Positions 11,605-23,840 of a DNA stretch of 64,000 nucleotides are shown here, in pieces. The position numbers and the translations under genes are program-made. A model generated the notes under the pieces. The model searched no databases. It was not told the origin of the DNA and saw nothing but the letters and a program-made list of their open reading frames with translations. Origin of the DNA: Cercophora sp. LCS_1 (taxonomy: Eukaryota; Ascomycota; Sordariomycetes; Sordariales; Lasiosphaeriaceae); the NCBI GenBank assembly GCA_036250225.1, contig JAPZLL010000050.1:62001-126000 (forward strand), written 5' to 3'. How positions within the stretch are numbered: the stretch's first letter is position 1; the number at the start of each line of letters is the position of its first letter.

Positions 11605-12836
11605 CCGCTGACTAACGGGTAGTGCGTTTTAATGGATTTCTTATGATATGAGCGGTTTTGATGTTGAGCGTATTTGTCTAGCGGATCTGATAGACGGTGG
11701 TTGGGCTTGTTGTGATTGCACTTTATGGTATTTAGTGACGGGGACCCGCGTTGTCCTCTATTGCATTCTACGAGACAAGCCATGTCCTTGGGCTGTGTCT
11801 TGGATGCCCTGAATGGATATCCTCCTTTGACCTGATGATTCATTTATCTACTCTTGAAGCTGTGATGTTGTTTCTACATGTCCGTGGGTACATATGGTGT
11901 GCCTTGATCGCCCGAGTTCCACTCTGTGTCCTTTGAGATCTGGCAAGCCCTAGTGTTGCTCGTTCTTCTCTCATCCCAACTTCTCTCCATAACACCGTCT
12001 TCTCCTGGATCCAGCCAGGCATTTCTCACCTGCAGCGTTCCACCATAGGCTGGTGATGTGTTTTTACTGTCTTCGGCAGGCGCCAAATCAAGGCAACGAA
12101 CCCCTTCTGTTCAAAGGTCCTTCTGTTTACTAGGAAGCAAACTACTCAGACAAAGCCACTGATTTGTATTGTGCATGAAGCGTCCCTAGACTGTTGCTCG
12201 ATGCCAAGATTAACCAGGAGCGTAGTATCTTCCTGTCCCCTTCCAGCAGGGTCAAGATTCAAGCCAGAGAAACTCATGCGCAAGTTCATGCATCCTTTGA
12301 GCTCTCGATTTCCCAATTCTCAACAGTATGCAATACCGGATGTTGAACTACCTGATCCTCTTACCTCATTTATACCGTCTCTGGACATCAAAGAGGTTTG
12401 ACAAGCCACGATGACCATCTCCTGACTTTGTCCACAATGAAGCAAACCAGTCTTCGGCAGGTTGTTAAAACAACCTGAGTCACCAAGACATCCAAACTCG
12501 TCCAGATGTCAAGAACTGTCGTTAAATATTGACCAAAGCCGCTCCCTCCCATCCGTTTTGATGTCTAGCCCCCCTCAAAACATAACAACACGGTCCCGCT
12601 CGCGTGTGCGTACCTTCATGGCCGCCTAGAAACTGAAAACGGAAAGAAGTCCATCAAGACGCATACATCCACTGCCTTAAAGCCCTCTTCTTGCCCTAAT
12701 AATTCAGGCACCGCCGTAGCAGAACTTGGGCCACACAAAATCCCACCACCTCTTCTCAACCCCACCACCTTTCTTTCCTTTCTTTCTTTCTTCCTCCAAC
12801 AACCAACCACCACAGAACTTGCGAAGACCCTTCGCA
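11605..12836. other. Intergenic stretch
   Basis: About 1.2 kb between the Crh stop and the next start. No gene, RNA or repeat is recognisable; short open frames on both strands lack domains. A CT-rich tract with repeated TTTC units at about 12768-12797 lies just before the next ATG and probably belongs to its promoter or leader. Confidence 0.5.
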
Positions 12837-15800
12837 ATGATTTTTTCTTCCCCGGCTGCCGCAGCCTCCTCGGCCTCCCACGAGGAGGCCACCATCGCGG
12901 CCAAGAAGGAGCAGGTAACGTCACCCCAGCGCGTCAACTTTGATTCAACCATCCTCTCTGCACCAGCCACACCCACTAAACCGGGTTCGACAACGATCTT
13001 TACGGCAATGCCTTCAATCAGTTTAACACCGCCTCCTTCCCCTTGTTCTTCCACTGCCTCCTCTTCCTCACTGAGAATCATTCTCTGCCCTCGTCACATG
13101 GCAAGTCCCTACCCCAGCACCCCTCCGCCGCAAGAGCAGATAGACTACTGCAAACAACAGCCTGCACTGTTCTCGCAAGAGCGCCTACATCAGCCCTTGC
13201 AAGACTGGACACAACAAGTCACCCAGTCCCTTCAACATTGGTCGCAACAATGTCAACAGGATGTCCCGTCGTGGGACCACTGCCTGAGCGACTCAGACCC
13301 TTGGGTAGATCAGTTGCCCTTGGAGTCACAAGAGTCGCAGTTGCCGCAAGAGCCATCACAACAACAACAACAGTTTGCACAACAGCACTCTTCCCAGCCA
13401 TCGCCAGAGTCGCAGCCGTGTCAACACCGGCCGGCACAAGTGCAGCGCTTTGCACTACACTTGTCTCAACAGGCGCGCAAATCTGCCCAGTCGTCGCAAG
13501 ACTCCCTATCCGCCCAAAGTTCGCAAGATTCGCAACGATCTGCCCTGGGGTCGCAAGGCTTTGCACAGGAGCATGCCCACTCCGAGCGAGAGCCTTTGCA
13601 ACAGGCAGGACAATCATCGCCATCACAACCTCCCCAATCCGCACAAGAATCGACAAAACAGCCTTCCCAGTCCTCGCAAGGGCTCGCACAGGAGTCCTTG
13701 CCTGATTCATTACAACAGCTGCAGCAATCACAACCGTCACAACCTTCCCAATCTGCACAAGACTCCCCTCAGCGGCCGCAACAGTCGTTGCAACAGTGGC
13801 AAGATTCTGCGCAACGGCAGACCCAGCCTGCGCTAGAGTCTCTCCAACTGGCACGACAGTTGCTGCTGTCATTGCAGTTGAAACCCCAGATGCCATCTCA
13901 ACAACAGCATACAAGCCATTCCTCCCAGCAACAATTCAGTTCATCCCAGCCAGTGCAGTCCCGATCTCCACACGACACCAACCGCCAGACTCGCAAACTC
14001 AAGTATTTGTGGTCCGAACCCACCAGAGCCAACTGGTATCTGGTTGTTTATAGCAGACAAATCGAAGAGCATATGGCTTGGGGCGATGAGTGTTCCCCAC
14101 GGCTTTCGAGCGCTAGGAGGCTTTATGATGAGGTATGCTTTGCTTTCACCAGGTATTTCCATTGGGTAGTTCCTTTTTCAGTCCATGTTTCTAGTTCAAG
14201 TGAGCTGCTCTTATCCAAAGTTAAGTCGTTCCTATTCTGTGCCATGACATGTTTGCCCTGGTGACTCAAGTGAGCTCGTTTGGATGCCTTGGTCACCTCA
14301 AGTTGAATGGCCAAGTTGGTTCTTTGTAAGCTATCATGGAGAGCGAGGCTCTTGCACAATGGGACTAAGACAATGCCCATCTAACTCAATATTTGTTGTT
14401 TTTCGTCTTGTCAGCCCGGCACCGCAGTTGAGAACAACCGCCGGCGCGCTTCATGAGACAAGACGCCATTCACAGCCCTACCCACTAGCCCTAAGTGCCC
14501 GGCGCCTGTTGTTTTGATCCTGAGGTACCGACCGCGCCGGCCATCGCCGGACATCCCGCACACACACAAGCACACAAATTCTTTTCTTTGCGCCCCACCT
14601 GCTCTCCAACCTTTCCACCTCACAGCAACTAGCAGCCAAAGCAACCGCTAACCTTGCAAACCAGTTCTTGACCTACAAGGCATTCCTCGTTGCATCTCTG
14701 ACGGAGGCTGAGCGCACCTCCAACTCCAACACCGCCAACGCCTTCCACTGGCAAATCGCAGAGGTCAACACTGCCATCGCCGACCTCGAGCGCGCCCGCA
14801 AGACCGCAAAGTCGAGCCGCAAGGCCGCCCAGAAGGAGGACAAGGCACGGCGCCAGAAAGACCGCGTCATCCGCAACCGTGCGAAGAAGACCAACTGGAA
14901 CAACGTCGTCAAGAGTTTGCCCAGACAACTTCGCAAGATGTGGCAAGACAAGACCATGCCTCCTCCCACCCCCCAGGAGGACACCCCCAAGGAGGCCACC
15001 TCCAAGGGCAAGGAGAAGGAGGTGGCTCCTCCTCCCAAGAAGGTCTGGCGCCCTCCCGTCGTCGGTTGGAAGCCATTCGTCGCCATGGTCCCTCCGGAGC
15101 TCAGGACCATGTGGCAGGCTAAGTTGGAGGCCGACAAGGAGCAGAAGCGCATCGAGAAGGAGGCGCGTCGCGTCCAGCGTCAGGCCTACAAGGAGCAGAT
15201 GCGCGCCCAGGAGGAGATGTACATGGAACAGATGCGCATCCAAGAGGAGATGTGGAGGAAGATGTCGAATGTCCAGTACAGCGCTGACGATGTGCGCGCC
15301 GAGGGCTCTGGCTCGGCCCTGGTCTCGGGCAAGAAGAACAAGAGAAAGAAGGGTAAGGGCAAGGAGAGGGAGGTTGAGGCTGTAAGTATTCCGATCCGTG
15401 ACTGATTGGATGGATGTAAAGCTGACATCGATAGTCGTCTGGCATGAACGACCAGAAGTTCAACGAGTATCCCGCCGGCCCTGCGTCCTGGCCCCCCATG
15501 CCTGAGTATCCGACTGCTCCTCAGTATTACCCTGAGTACCGCCCTGAGTACCATCACCCTCTGGCGCACTATCCGTACCAGGTCAACAACATGCACTACA
15601 TCAATGGCGGCCATCAGACCATTGGCATGTACCCGAACGACGCCATCTATCAGACCAATGGCGCTCATCAGATCAACGAGATGTACCAGACCAATGGCTC
15701 GTATCAGGCCAACGGCATGGTTCAGACCAATGGCGCTCATCAAGCCCATGGCAACCATCAAGTCCACGGAAACCATCAGACCCACGACGTGCATCCGACC

Positions 15801-16619
15801 GTCATGGATCAGACACATGGAGCCTATCGAGTCAACGAGATGTATCCGAACAATGGCGCTCATCAGGCCCATGGCAACCGTCGGGTCAACGGCATGCATC
15901 CTACCGACGGCGTGTATCATACCGAGTACCATCTCAATGGCGGCCATCCGGTTAATGGTGCTCATCAGACCAACGTCATGTATCTTACCAATGGTGGCAA
16001 TCAGACCGACGGGGCCCATCAGGGCAATGTCATGTATCCGACCGATGGGGCCCACCAGGCTAGTGGCTCCCACCAGACCGACGGCAACCATCAGGCCAAC
16101 CCCATGATTGAGACCAACGACCCGTACCAGACCGGTGGCGCTCATCAAGCCAACGGCATGCCCCGTACCAATGACATTCATCTGGTCAACGACGCCCATG
16201 AGGACGATGACGAGACCACTAGCGCCCATCAGAACGACGGCATGCGTAAGGCCAATAGCGCCCCCCAGATCAGCCCCACCCATCAAGAGTTCAACAGCAA
16301 CCGCCAGACCAGCGGTACTCATCAAGTTAACGACAACCATCAGGTCAATGACGGCCATCAGACCGGCAGCATGTCCCAGGCCCAAGGCACCCATCAGAAA
16401 GTTACCGGCAACCATGATGCCGGCGTTGTCCATCTGACCACCGTCGGCCATCAAGACAACGGCACCCATCAAGACGACGTCATGTATCCGACCGATGATG
16501 CTAATCAAGCCAGTGGCTCCCATCAGACCAGTAACTTCCACGAGGCCGTCAACACCAACGACGACCCCGACTTCTGGGAGAAGATGGGCCTGTTCGGCCT
16601 GATGAAGCCTAGGTCGTAA
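12837..16619 (+). CDS. Giant Gln/Ser- then Asn/His/Gln-repeat protein, about 1078 aa
   Basis: The proposed exons are 12837-14132, 14626-15381 and 15435-16619, all joined in phase 0. The second intron (53 bp, GTAAGT, branch CTGAC, ATAG) is secure. The first (493 bp, GTATGC to a pyrimidine-rich CACAG) is inferred: exon 2 has no ATG before 14938, and its helical sequence continues naturally from the end of exon 1. The N-terminal 430 residues are dominated by Gln and Ser. The middle exon is a highly charged helix (RKAAQKEDKARRQKDR, KEQMRAQEEM) ending in a basic patch KKNKRKKGKGK that could be a nuclear signal. The last 390 residues are a degenerate hexapeptide repeat of the type NGAHQA. No enzyme domain is seen. 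The composition resembles prion-like, condensate-forming proteins. Exons 1 and 2-3 could instead be two genes. Confidence 0.6.
13102..13990 (+). repeat. Gln/Ser-rich low-complexity coding tract
   Basis: Within exon 1 of the repeat protein, CAA/CAG and TCN codons recur every few bases, giving units such as SAQSSQDS and QPSQSSQ. The register is irregular, with no fixed unit length. Because Gln codons read as Leu or Val codons on the other strand, long spurious frames appear there too. Confidence 0.75.
15593..16580 (+). repeat. 18-bp / six-residue imperfect tandem repeat
   Basis: About 45-50 imperfect 18-bp units encode hexapeptides of the form [N/D/H]-G-x-[H/Y/M]-[Q/P]-[T/A/V], for example NGAHQA, HGNHQV, NVMYPT and DGAHQA. 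The unit period keeps several frames open on both strands, including a minus-strand frame across 15186-16790. Larger blocks recur, for example NVMYPTDGAHQASGSHQT and a near copy close to the C-terminus, pointing to segmental duplication within the array. Confidence 0.85.
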
Positions 16620-19600
16620 ACCACAGACGGACGACCAGGTTGAGGGGGGATGACACGATAACGGACGAGGATGGGAAAGCTTACCGACGACTGGAACCGA
16701 CGTTGCTACATTCTGTACACAGGAATGCGGTATGTTGGAAACGTGTTCGGTAGGATTCCGACTCTGCGCTGGCTGGGAACTGGGAAACATGGCAGCGGGC
16801 CGACAAGGTCTTGGGATTCAGGTCGGACAGCGCAATGGGATTCGAGGCGTGTCTTTGGAATGAATGTACATAGCCGCTGTGGGACTCGCAGATAGCCGCT
16901 ACTGGCGTGGATGCGGTCCGTGGCCGGAGTCTCGCCCAGGCACCGTAGATAGTGTGTCACCCACCAACTGGCGTCGCTTGGGGCGGAAAATAGCTTTGAA
17001 TTCGAGCACCGACCCCTCTTCTACAAAAGTAAACCAACAGTAACCCGTGTGACGTGTCCTCTTGATTTGCCGTGGTCAGATCTGCATATCCATCTTGCAG
17101 GAGGAGCGGCCCTATGCTCAACTTCTGCCGTCCCTAGTGGGTTAGGTATGGTCCCTGCAAAGTCCTGTGGCAGCCCAAGCCCTATCCGATGGCGCTGTGA
17201 CCGTTGGCCGGCGTCAAAGGCTTCCCTTCCCGGAGCAAATGGTCCGGAACCCTATTGTAAACAACCCTTGTGCAAGCCCTGTGGGGATGGCCAACCCGCC
17301 CGACAGCGGCGTGTTGGGAGGATTTTGGGCTCAGAGTGGTGTTGGATAGAGGGACGCCTCCATGCCCCTTGTCTCTTGGTAATCTGTTCTCGTGTAAGCT
17401 CTTCCGTATCATAAAAAACTACCCGCTGGAAGCGGTGACAAAGGATCGCCCAGTCGGTTGGCACAGTTGGGGGCAAAGATGCCGGCTAGAAACACCACTC
17501 AAGGCGGTCTGCGGGACAATGGCGTGCGGGACAGGAGAGAGGATCCCACCGAGTTCCCAGTCAGGCATGGGGGTTTCTGTCCGCCCAACCGTCTTGCCTC
17601 CGTTCCGTCCGCCGTGAACAAGCACATCGCCTTATTCCCCCGCTGGGTTGGGGGAAGAAGGGCCTGGGCTGGTGGTCGGCTGCCTCCCTAGATGGCGTTT
17701 CAGCGACCTGATAGGCCCAGGGAGGACGGTGAAAGGCCCGATGGCAAGCGGGCATATCCCAGGCACTGATTGCCCGGACCCTGTGAGCCCCTGAGAAGGC
17801 GAAGCTGCCTCGGCGACACCACCATGGCACACCCATCATGGTCCGGCTGTGTGGCTGCGTGGTAGCGCATCTGGCTGATGCTCGGTTAAGAAACGGGCCC
17901 CAAAAGTTCCGCCTCGACAGCGCCGGCTGGAGCAGGCTCGCTTGCCCTCGGTGGTAGACTGTTTCGTTGTTGAACCCAACTGATCTAATCCTGCCAAGTT
18001 TTGTCGTTCATCGAACGGCTCCAAGCGGCATCTGCCAACAGCTTCGTATCGCCCTGGTGTGTCTGGCAAGTAATCTGCCCACTCTGGTGCGTGGCGAGAA
18101 GGCTCCGTCACCTGGTCCATATCACCAAGACGTTTCGGTCGTTGAAGTTGTCGATCTCTTGAGCACTGGCTTTGGTGGTTGGATCAAAATGCGGGTGGCT
18201 TGAAAATGCGGCTTGTCGAGCTGCATCGGGCAGCAATGTGGCGAGTGTCGCTGGGGCTGTTTTGCGTCACCGTGTGGCGGTGTTGACGAAGGTCACTGTC
18301 CAATGCCGGCGACCGGATTGGACGGGGGACTCCGAAGCCACGGGCGATCTAGACCGATGCCGGGGTCCCATGTTGGGGGCGTCGAGAACAGACAACACGC
18401 CATTGTCTCGGGTGCTAGGCGAAGATCAACGGGCTTCACGTCGCGGCAGCCCTGTTGTCGTGGCCTGCACGTGGAGATGTGAGTCGTGAGCATGGAAGCA
18501 CGACATGATGGTCGGTGTCGCAAGCTGAAGACCCTGTCGAGCTGTTCAATGCCGTGGCAATTCTGCCGTCTAGACACCACCTGCCCGCAGAGCCAAGGAC
18601 AACGCCCTTCCCGAACTGTCGAACGGCGTGCAGAAAACCGCCTGTCACGCAGTGTGTTTGCAGCCAAGGTTGACCCGGAGCTGTAGGTACTGTCCCCCGC
18701 CGCGGACCAGAAACTCTTTTCCCGCGGTAATTGGACAGCAGAATTGACGTCTCACATCTACTACCACGGTATGAATAAGAGATCGCCGCTGCGACTAGCG
18801 GGAAGTCTTCCGCCAGAAGATCCATCCATCCTTGTTTTTCGAGAGGCTCGTTCTCGTGTCGGCTGAGTCGGTCGGGGATCTTCGGTTCTAGAAGTCAATG
18901 GCCGGTTGGAACGACCTGCTGCTGCCAAACGGTGCCGCAAAACAGGTGCGGGGGTTGGGGTGTGCTCGGCGCAAATCCCGAGCACAACTGGCTTCGCGCT
19001 CGAACCCGGCCGTTCGGGCAGGAGGTCGGAAGATCCTCGACTAGTGCCAAGTCCCATCGAGATGGCATGATGGTATTGTGCGAGAATGGCATAGCATGTC
19101 CAAGGATAATTTCATGATCCCGGGCTAGAGGACAAAGACCGGGACCTCGGCTTGCTGTGGTATTAGCGTGCCAGTCGGGTACTGCTTGCACCACGCCCCC
19201 GCGGAGGCTGCGATATCCATCGCTCGGCAATTGCTCTGTCGCCGCCCAGCAGAATTGATGGACAGGATATACCTAGGCCTATCTCCGTCAAAGCATCGCG
19301 GATCCGTGGGCGCCGGCGTGGTATTACTCGCATGAATGCCAGACTGCAAACAAACGTGTGGAGTCAGGGTATTGCACAGGCTCGCCGGTCCCTGGCACGT
19401 CGACGCTGCGGCTGTTGGATGTCACAGGCAAGCGAGGTGCTGCATATAGGCATCCAGGGTCTTCTGGGCATCGTCTAAGCGGCAGCCGATTCGCTGTATC
19501 AAGCGGCAGCGCTACATCAGGGAGTGATGTGCTCGGTGCTCGGGCTCGGAATGTTCACGCTGCATGGTCTCAAGCGGCTGGTACATGGAGGGTAGGGGGA

Positions 19601-21726
19601 CCAGCTGTCGCGGAACGCGAGATAGCGTGCCGATGAGCCGCAAAAGGGTTGAAGCGGCTGGGAGCGAGTCTTCGAGAAAAGTCCCGTCATAAGCCTGAGG
19701 TGGGCGGGCTGCCGATAGAACGAACCTGCCTGCCCGACCCGAACTGTAGGCTCAACACCCGCTGTTGGGGACTGCGGGACATGCCATGACCCGTGCTGGA
19801 GCTCACCGCTAATCATGGTACCTCGGCGGGTAGCAGCGACTGTGGGTGAGCAAAAAGTGTATCTTGCTGGCGTCCCGGGCGACCCTGGGAACCGCCCCGA
19901 TCTTTGTTGTTTTCGTTCCGCAAGGTGATCGAGGTTTACTACGCTCAACAGCATCCAAGGGCGGGGGTGCGCCATTGTTGTGCATCGAGAATCGAACATG
20001 GGAGAATCAGCTCGCATGCGCTAGAACAGCCGCAGTTGGGCGTGGGAGGCACACTGCGATCCCGTCTGGACAGGCTGCTGCTGCCGGATCGCAGGTGTCG
20101 GCGCCGAAGGGAAGGAAAGAGAGGGGTGGTTGGTGGGGTTCTGCTCAGATTTTTGGTGCGATTTTTTCCAATCCGAGGACCCCTGCCGTTCTTTCGCAAA
20201 GCACCCCTGCCAGTGCACGGCGGGGCAGGAACGCCCCGCAGCGGGACCCTGAGGGGCAAGAGCCGGACCGCCCTGAACAGAGACCCGAAGGAGGGCGGAC
20301 CCTCGATGATGCCATGGAAGGTGCTCTGAAGATTTCCCGGGTTCAGCTCAATTGGCGTTTTGGAGGCTCTCGGGATGGCTACGGCACTGCATCCAGCCTG
20401 AGGGAAGCTTCATTTCTCTGGCCATTAGTTGCCAGCAGGAACTCCTCCCGTGCGGCACCTCATGACGTTGACGATAAAGCTCGCACCCTGGTCTGGTCCG
20501 GATCCGGATAGAAACGAAAAGCCCAGCTGAGCATGCCACATCCAACGGCGCCCGCTGGTCTGTTTGGACGCCTCACCACACCCGTCTCCCAGGCCAGATC
20601 GTCAGATGCTTCTTTGCAGCTGCTTCAACACCGTCGACGCGACAACGCACGCAGTTGCCCCTCTTCCTAGTCCAATCCGGTCGGCACCCGGCCCACCGCT
20701 CTCCCGGACCCCAAGCATCACGAGATGTTTCTTTTCGTGCGCAGGGGCAGTGGAGACAGCGGCGCGCAGAGGCCGGGCTGGAGCTACGGATTGCTGGGCA
20801 GGCAGTAAAAGGCGACAGATTTTGGGGAGCAGACGGAATTCTAGAACCAACGGAGGAGAGGTGCTGAACGGGGAGAAACCGAACGGTCCCTGCTGGCCCT
20901 GCGGTAAGCGCCGCGCGGGCCACAGGCCAATCAGGAGCGTCAGGGAGCATTTGCTCCGGACAACTGCCTCCAAGGGCTCCAGGTACCACCTTTGGTGCTG
21001 TGGTGCTTGAGGATCGTTCTCAAGTGGCAGGCCCGAAACGACATTTCGAATTTTCTGTCGCGCCGAATATATACCGCCCTTGCAGTCAGAAAAATGGCCG
21101 GCCTGTCCCCCAACCTGCGGCGGCCCCAGCAATCTTTCCCTTCCGGGGCATCGTCGTTGCGTGTCACCATGCCAGGCCTTTGCCACAGCACCACCGACAC
21201 ACGCAACTCCCGAAGCACCGGACAGCCTGAGTGGCGAGCCACACCTGTGTGTTAGTGCCCTGGCTCTCGCTGCCCCAACGGCTGGCTTGTCGGTTTCGCT
21301 GAGGGTCTGCGCCAAGCCTCACCCCCTTCACACCATACGCCCCTCACCCCCGCGGCGCCCAAGCCCGTCAAGCCCAGGGCAGTTGACTTCTCCAGGGTTC
21401 CGGTATGCTCTCTGTCGCTCCTTGAATTGTCGAATATGTACCCAGCGTACCCAGCGGTGCCAGGGCCCCTCACGCATGTGCCGCCCGCCCTTAGCAGCCA
21501 CACCACAGCACACTTACACTGCTGCTGTGCGCTAGGTCCAAGGCAGTGGGTATAACAAGCCACACCAGGGACGGCCAGACAGCATATAACACCACGCGAC
21601 GCCGACACCACACGCATCGAGCACGAACACGCACGCGGCAGAGACAGACAACAGACAGTCCATGTCGCCCATCACGCTCGCTTTCTTCTTTACACCTTGT
21701 CGGAAATTCCCAAGCCGACGTTTTTA
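16620..21726. other. 5.1-kb gene-poor stretch
   Basis: I see no convincing gene, tRNA, 5S rRNA or transposon. All open frames are short, overlap each other in several frames and have no recognisable motif. The composition is not AT-rich, so this is not a heavily RIP-mutated transposon. It could hold long regulatory DNA or non-coding RNA. The last 200 bases before 21727 contain CACA-rich sequence and may be the promoter of the small gene. Confidence 0.45.
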
Positions 21727-21927
21727 ATGTGCATCGAGCACATCACCAGTGACTGCCCAGCCTGCGGGAAAGATTACCTAGTCTATGTCGAATTCTGCAA
21801 GGACTTTCATCCCCCTCTTCTGCGCTGCCCCAGGGGCACTGTCGTCCAGCGCATCGACATGGACGATGGAGGTTGCCCGAGTCCCGTGTGTCCAAACAGT
21901 AGAAACGGCGGTTGTGCTGTGATGTAG
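21727..21927 (+). CDS. Small Cys-rich protein ending in a CaaX box, 66 aa
   Basis: The frame opens at ATG 21727 (MCIEHITSDCPACG) and stops at 21927. Seven cysteines fall in pairs (C-P-A-C, then single Cys, then GGC and VC) ahead of the C-terminal NGGCAVM. The last four residues, CAVM, fit a farnesylation CaaX box, with Met at the X position. The Cys pattern resembles tiny zinc-binding proteins seen in many filamentous ascomycetes, usually unnamed. The stop lies 112 bp from the 3' end of the convergent epimerase gene. There is no signal peptide. The short length makes chance possible, but the combination of Cys spacing and CaaX end argues for a real gene. Confidence 0.5.
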   Translation: MCIEHITSDCPACGKDYLVYVEFCKDFHPPLLRCPRGTVVQRIDMDDGGCPSPVCPNSRNGGCAVM

Positions 21928-22039
21928 CAGGTTGGCCGGGGAAAACAACTTCGAAAACAACAACGATCGAGCAGACGCAAACCGAAAACACCATCAACCA
22001 CGGCCTGTCCACACCCTCGTTGGCGTTGACTTCTGCCGA

Positions 22040-23519
22040 TCACAGCTTTTGTCCACTCGGCCCGACCTCGACAATTTGATCCAGCCCCTCATACTCCGGG
22101 AGGTCGAAGTCATATTTCTTTGCGATTGCCGGCGCAACGAACCTGCCTTTGGATCAGCAGGAGGGAGGGAAGAGGAAGGCTGGGCAAGAAAGGGCTTGCT
22201 GGGGGAGGGTGGAGGATATGGGACAAGGAGGGGAGGTACGTACCGTCCGCCGATGAAGTGGCGGCCCTTGAAGAACTTGACCAAGGGCTTAGGGGCTGTC
22301 AAACTGACAAGAACATCAGGGTTGAAGGAGCTTCCAACACCGGACCTGGGCGGCCCTTCTTCAATATTCCATGACGATGGAGCATCCACAGACGTCACCG
22401 GGACTCTGGTCTCCTCCATGGCCCGAATGACAGCCGGGAAGGGCTCCCGGACTTCTCCGGAGAAGCTGAAGCCTTGAACTCAGTCAGCATGTGAGATGTA
22501 CGCGGATGGAGGGGGGGTAATTGGTTACCGAAGATGGCATCGATGATGTGGTCGGTCGACTGAAGGGCAGCTGGGAAGTCGTCGACAAAGGGGATGTCGA
22601 GATCCTCGAGTTGTTTGGTCAGGCGCTACGAACACGACGGTGAGCGCTCTGTGAGAGAGATGGGTATGGAGAGATGAGACAGGCCAGCAGGGCTGTGCAA
22701 GGAGCCACGACAACAGCGGTAATATAAACGCAGCGCTAGCGATGGTGGCTCGGGTGCTTAGACGTGTCTCCCTGACATCTTACCGGATGCTGGCGGGAGA
22801 TTCCGAATCTGAAGATAAAGTTTATAGGACCATGAAAATAGACTAGGTGTTATACCAAGATAGCTTTCCGTTGTGATCATACCTGCGAGGACTTGCTTCA
22901 CCGAGCTTCATGACAAGCTATTGCCCACCGCGACAGAAGAAATATATATATCTCACCTGGTACAAATCGTTTTTGGGACGCTTTGGATAGTAGATGGTGG
23001 GCTGGTAGCCGTAATGACGGAGATGTCGGGCAGCAACCAGGCCGTCACCCCCTGAAGGGCATGTCAGCGCTTGGACCACCCCCTTGAATGACCAAACAAA
23101 GGGGCTCACCATTGTTTCCCGGGCCAACGGCCACCAGAACTCTCAGACCCTTGGAGATGGGATGAACACGATAGACTGTCAAGTTTGGATCAGATAACTG
23201 ATTCGATCGATATTATACGAAATCTTCGGGGGCGGGGAGCGGGATCATGAACAAGCAGCCGGGTGGACTACAGGAGTTGAGATCAGATCATCACGTACCA
23301 GCCTGCGAGACGGAAAGGCCAGCCAACTCCATCAGCTGGTCAATAGAAAATGCCCCGGTACTCATCAACTCCCTATCGAGAGCGGCCGCAGCCTTTGCGC
23401 CGAGTGTCTGTTTTACACGTCAGTCGATGATCTCACACTGGCACGCCGCTGGGCGGGTGGGCTGCTCCAGCGCCTCAGCTCGCTGTGAGAAGGATGGATC
23501 CACTGACCTTGAGCGCCAT
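22040..23519 (-). CDS. NAD(P)H-hydrate epimerase (YjeF N-terminal family), 236 aa
   Basis: There are seven exons, read from 23519 downward: 23519-23508, 23407-23299, 23175-23110, 23051-22957, 22625-22529, 22472-22244 and 22142-22040. All introns are GT...AG and the phases agree throughout; the first coding exon is only 12 bp, and the fourth intron is long (331 bp). The product shows the family signature GPGNNGGDG at the nucleotide-binding loop, followed by HYGYQPTIYYPKR, then DAIFGFSFSG and VDAPSSWN, and ends GLDQIVEVGPSGQKL. The enzyme interconverts the R and S epimers of damaged NAD(P)HX so that the dehydratase can repair them; the fungal form is usually mitochondrial or cytosolic. Length is normal for the family. 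It is divergently paired with the mitochondrial ribosomal protein gene. Confidence 0.93.
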
Positions 23520-23840
23520 GGTGACCCGACACTTTTCCCTTGAACAAACAGGCAGAAATCTCGAAATAACTCAGTTTTAAAAAAAAAAAAATGTGTCAGT
23601 CTCTGCAAAGAATGCGCAATTTTTCGCAGCAACGTGATCGAGAGGGGTGTGCAAGCCGTTGACATCACATCACTGTCCGTCCGTTCCCACGGCATGTGTT
23701 GCATGACACCCGCCCAATCCTGGATGACTAAGCACATCCGATTGGCGCTTGGCGTCCCAACGCCAAAATTTACGGCGACGGCTTCAACACCGCGACACCG
23801 ATATCCTCGAACAACCGCCGAAACCGCTCGCCCGCCCAGT
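23520..23840. promoter_or_regulatory. Bidirectional promoter between the epimerase and MRPS16 genes
   Basis: The two start codons are 321 bp apart on opposite strands, so both promoters must overlap here. A run of 13 A residues lies at 23579-23591, a typical nucleosome-depleting element. No specific factor site is claimed. Confidence 0.5.

Noticed and set aside
13219..13914. 231-codon minus-strand frame rich in Ala and Val
   Set aside because: It is the complement of Gln/Ser codons of the plus-strand gene and has no domain.
15186..16790. 534-codon open frame on the minus strand
   Set aside because: It is the mirror of the 18-bp coding repeat; the plus-strand frame has splice sites, continues from an upstream exon and ends with a normal non-repeat tail.
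19846..20511. 221-codon plus-strand frame in the gene-poor stretch
   Set aside because: Low-information Gly/Arg/Ser composition with competing frames in both strands and no conserved motif.
16620..21726. RIP-mutated transposon
   Set aside because: The stretch is not AT-rich and shows no transposase, reverse transcriptase or terminal repeat.
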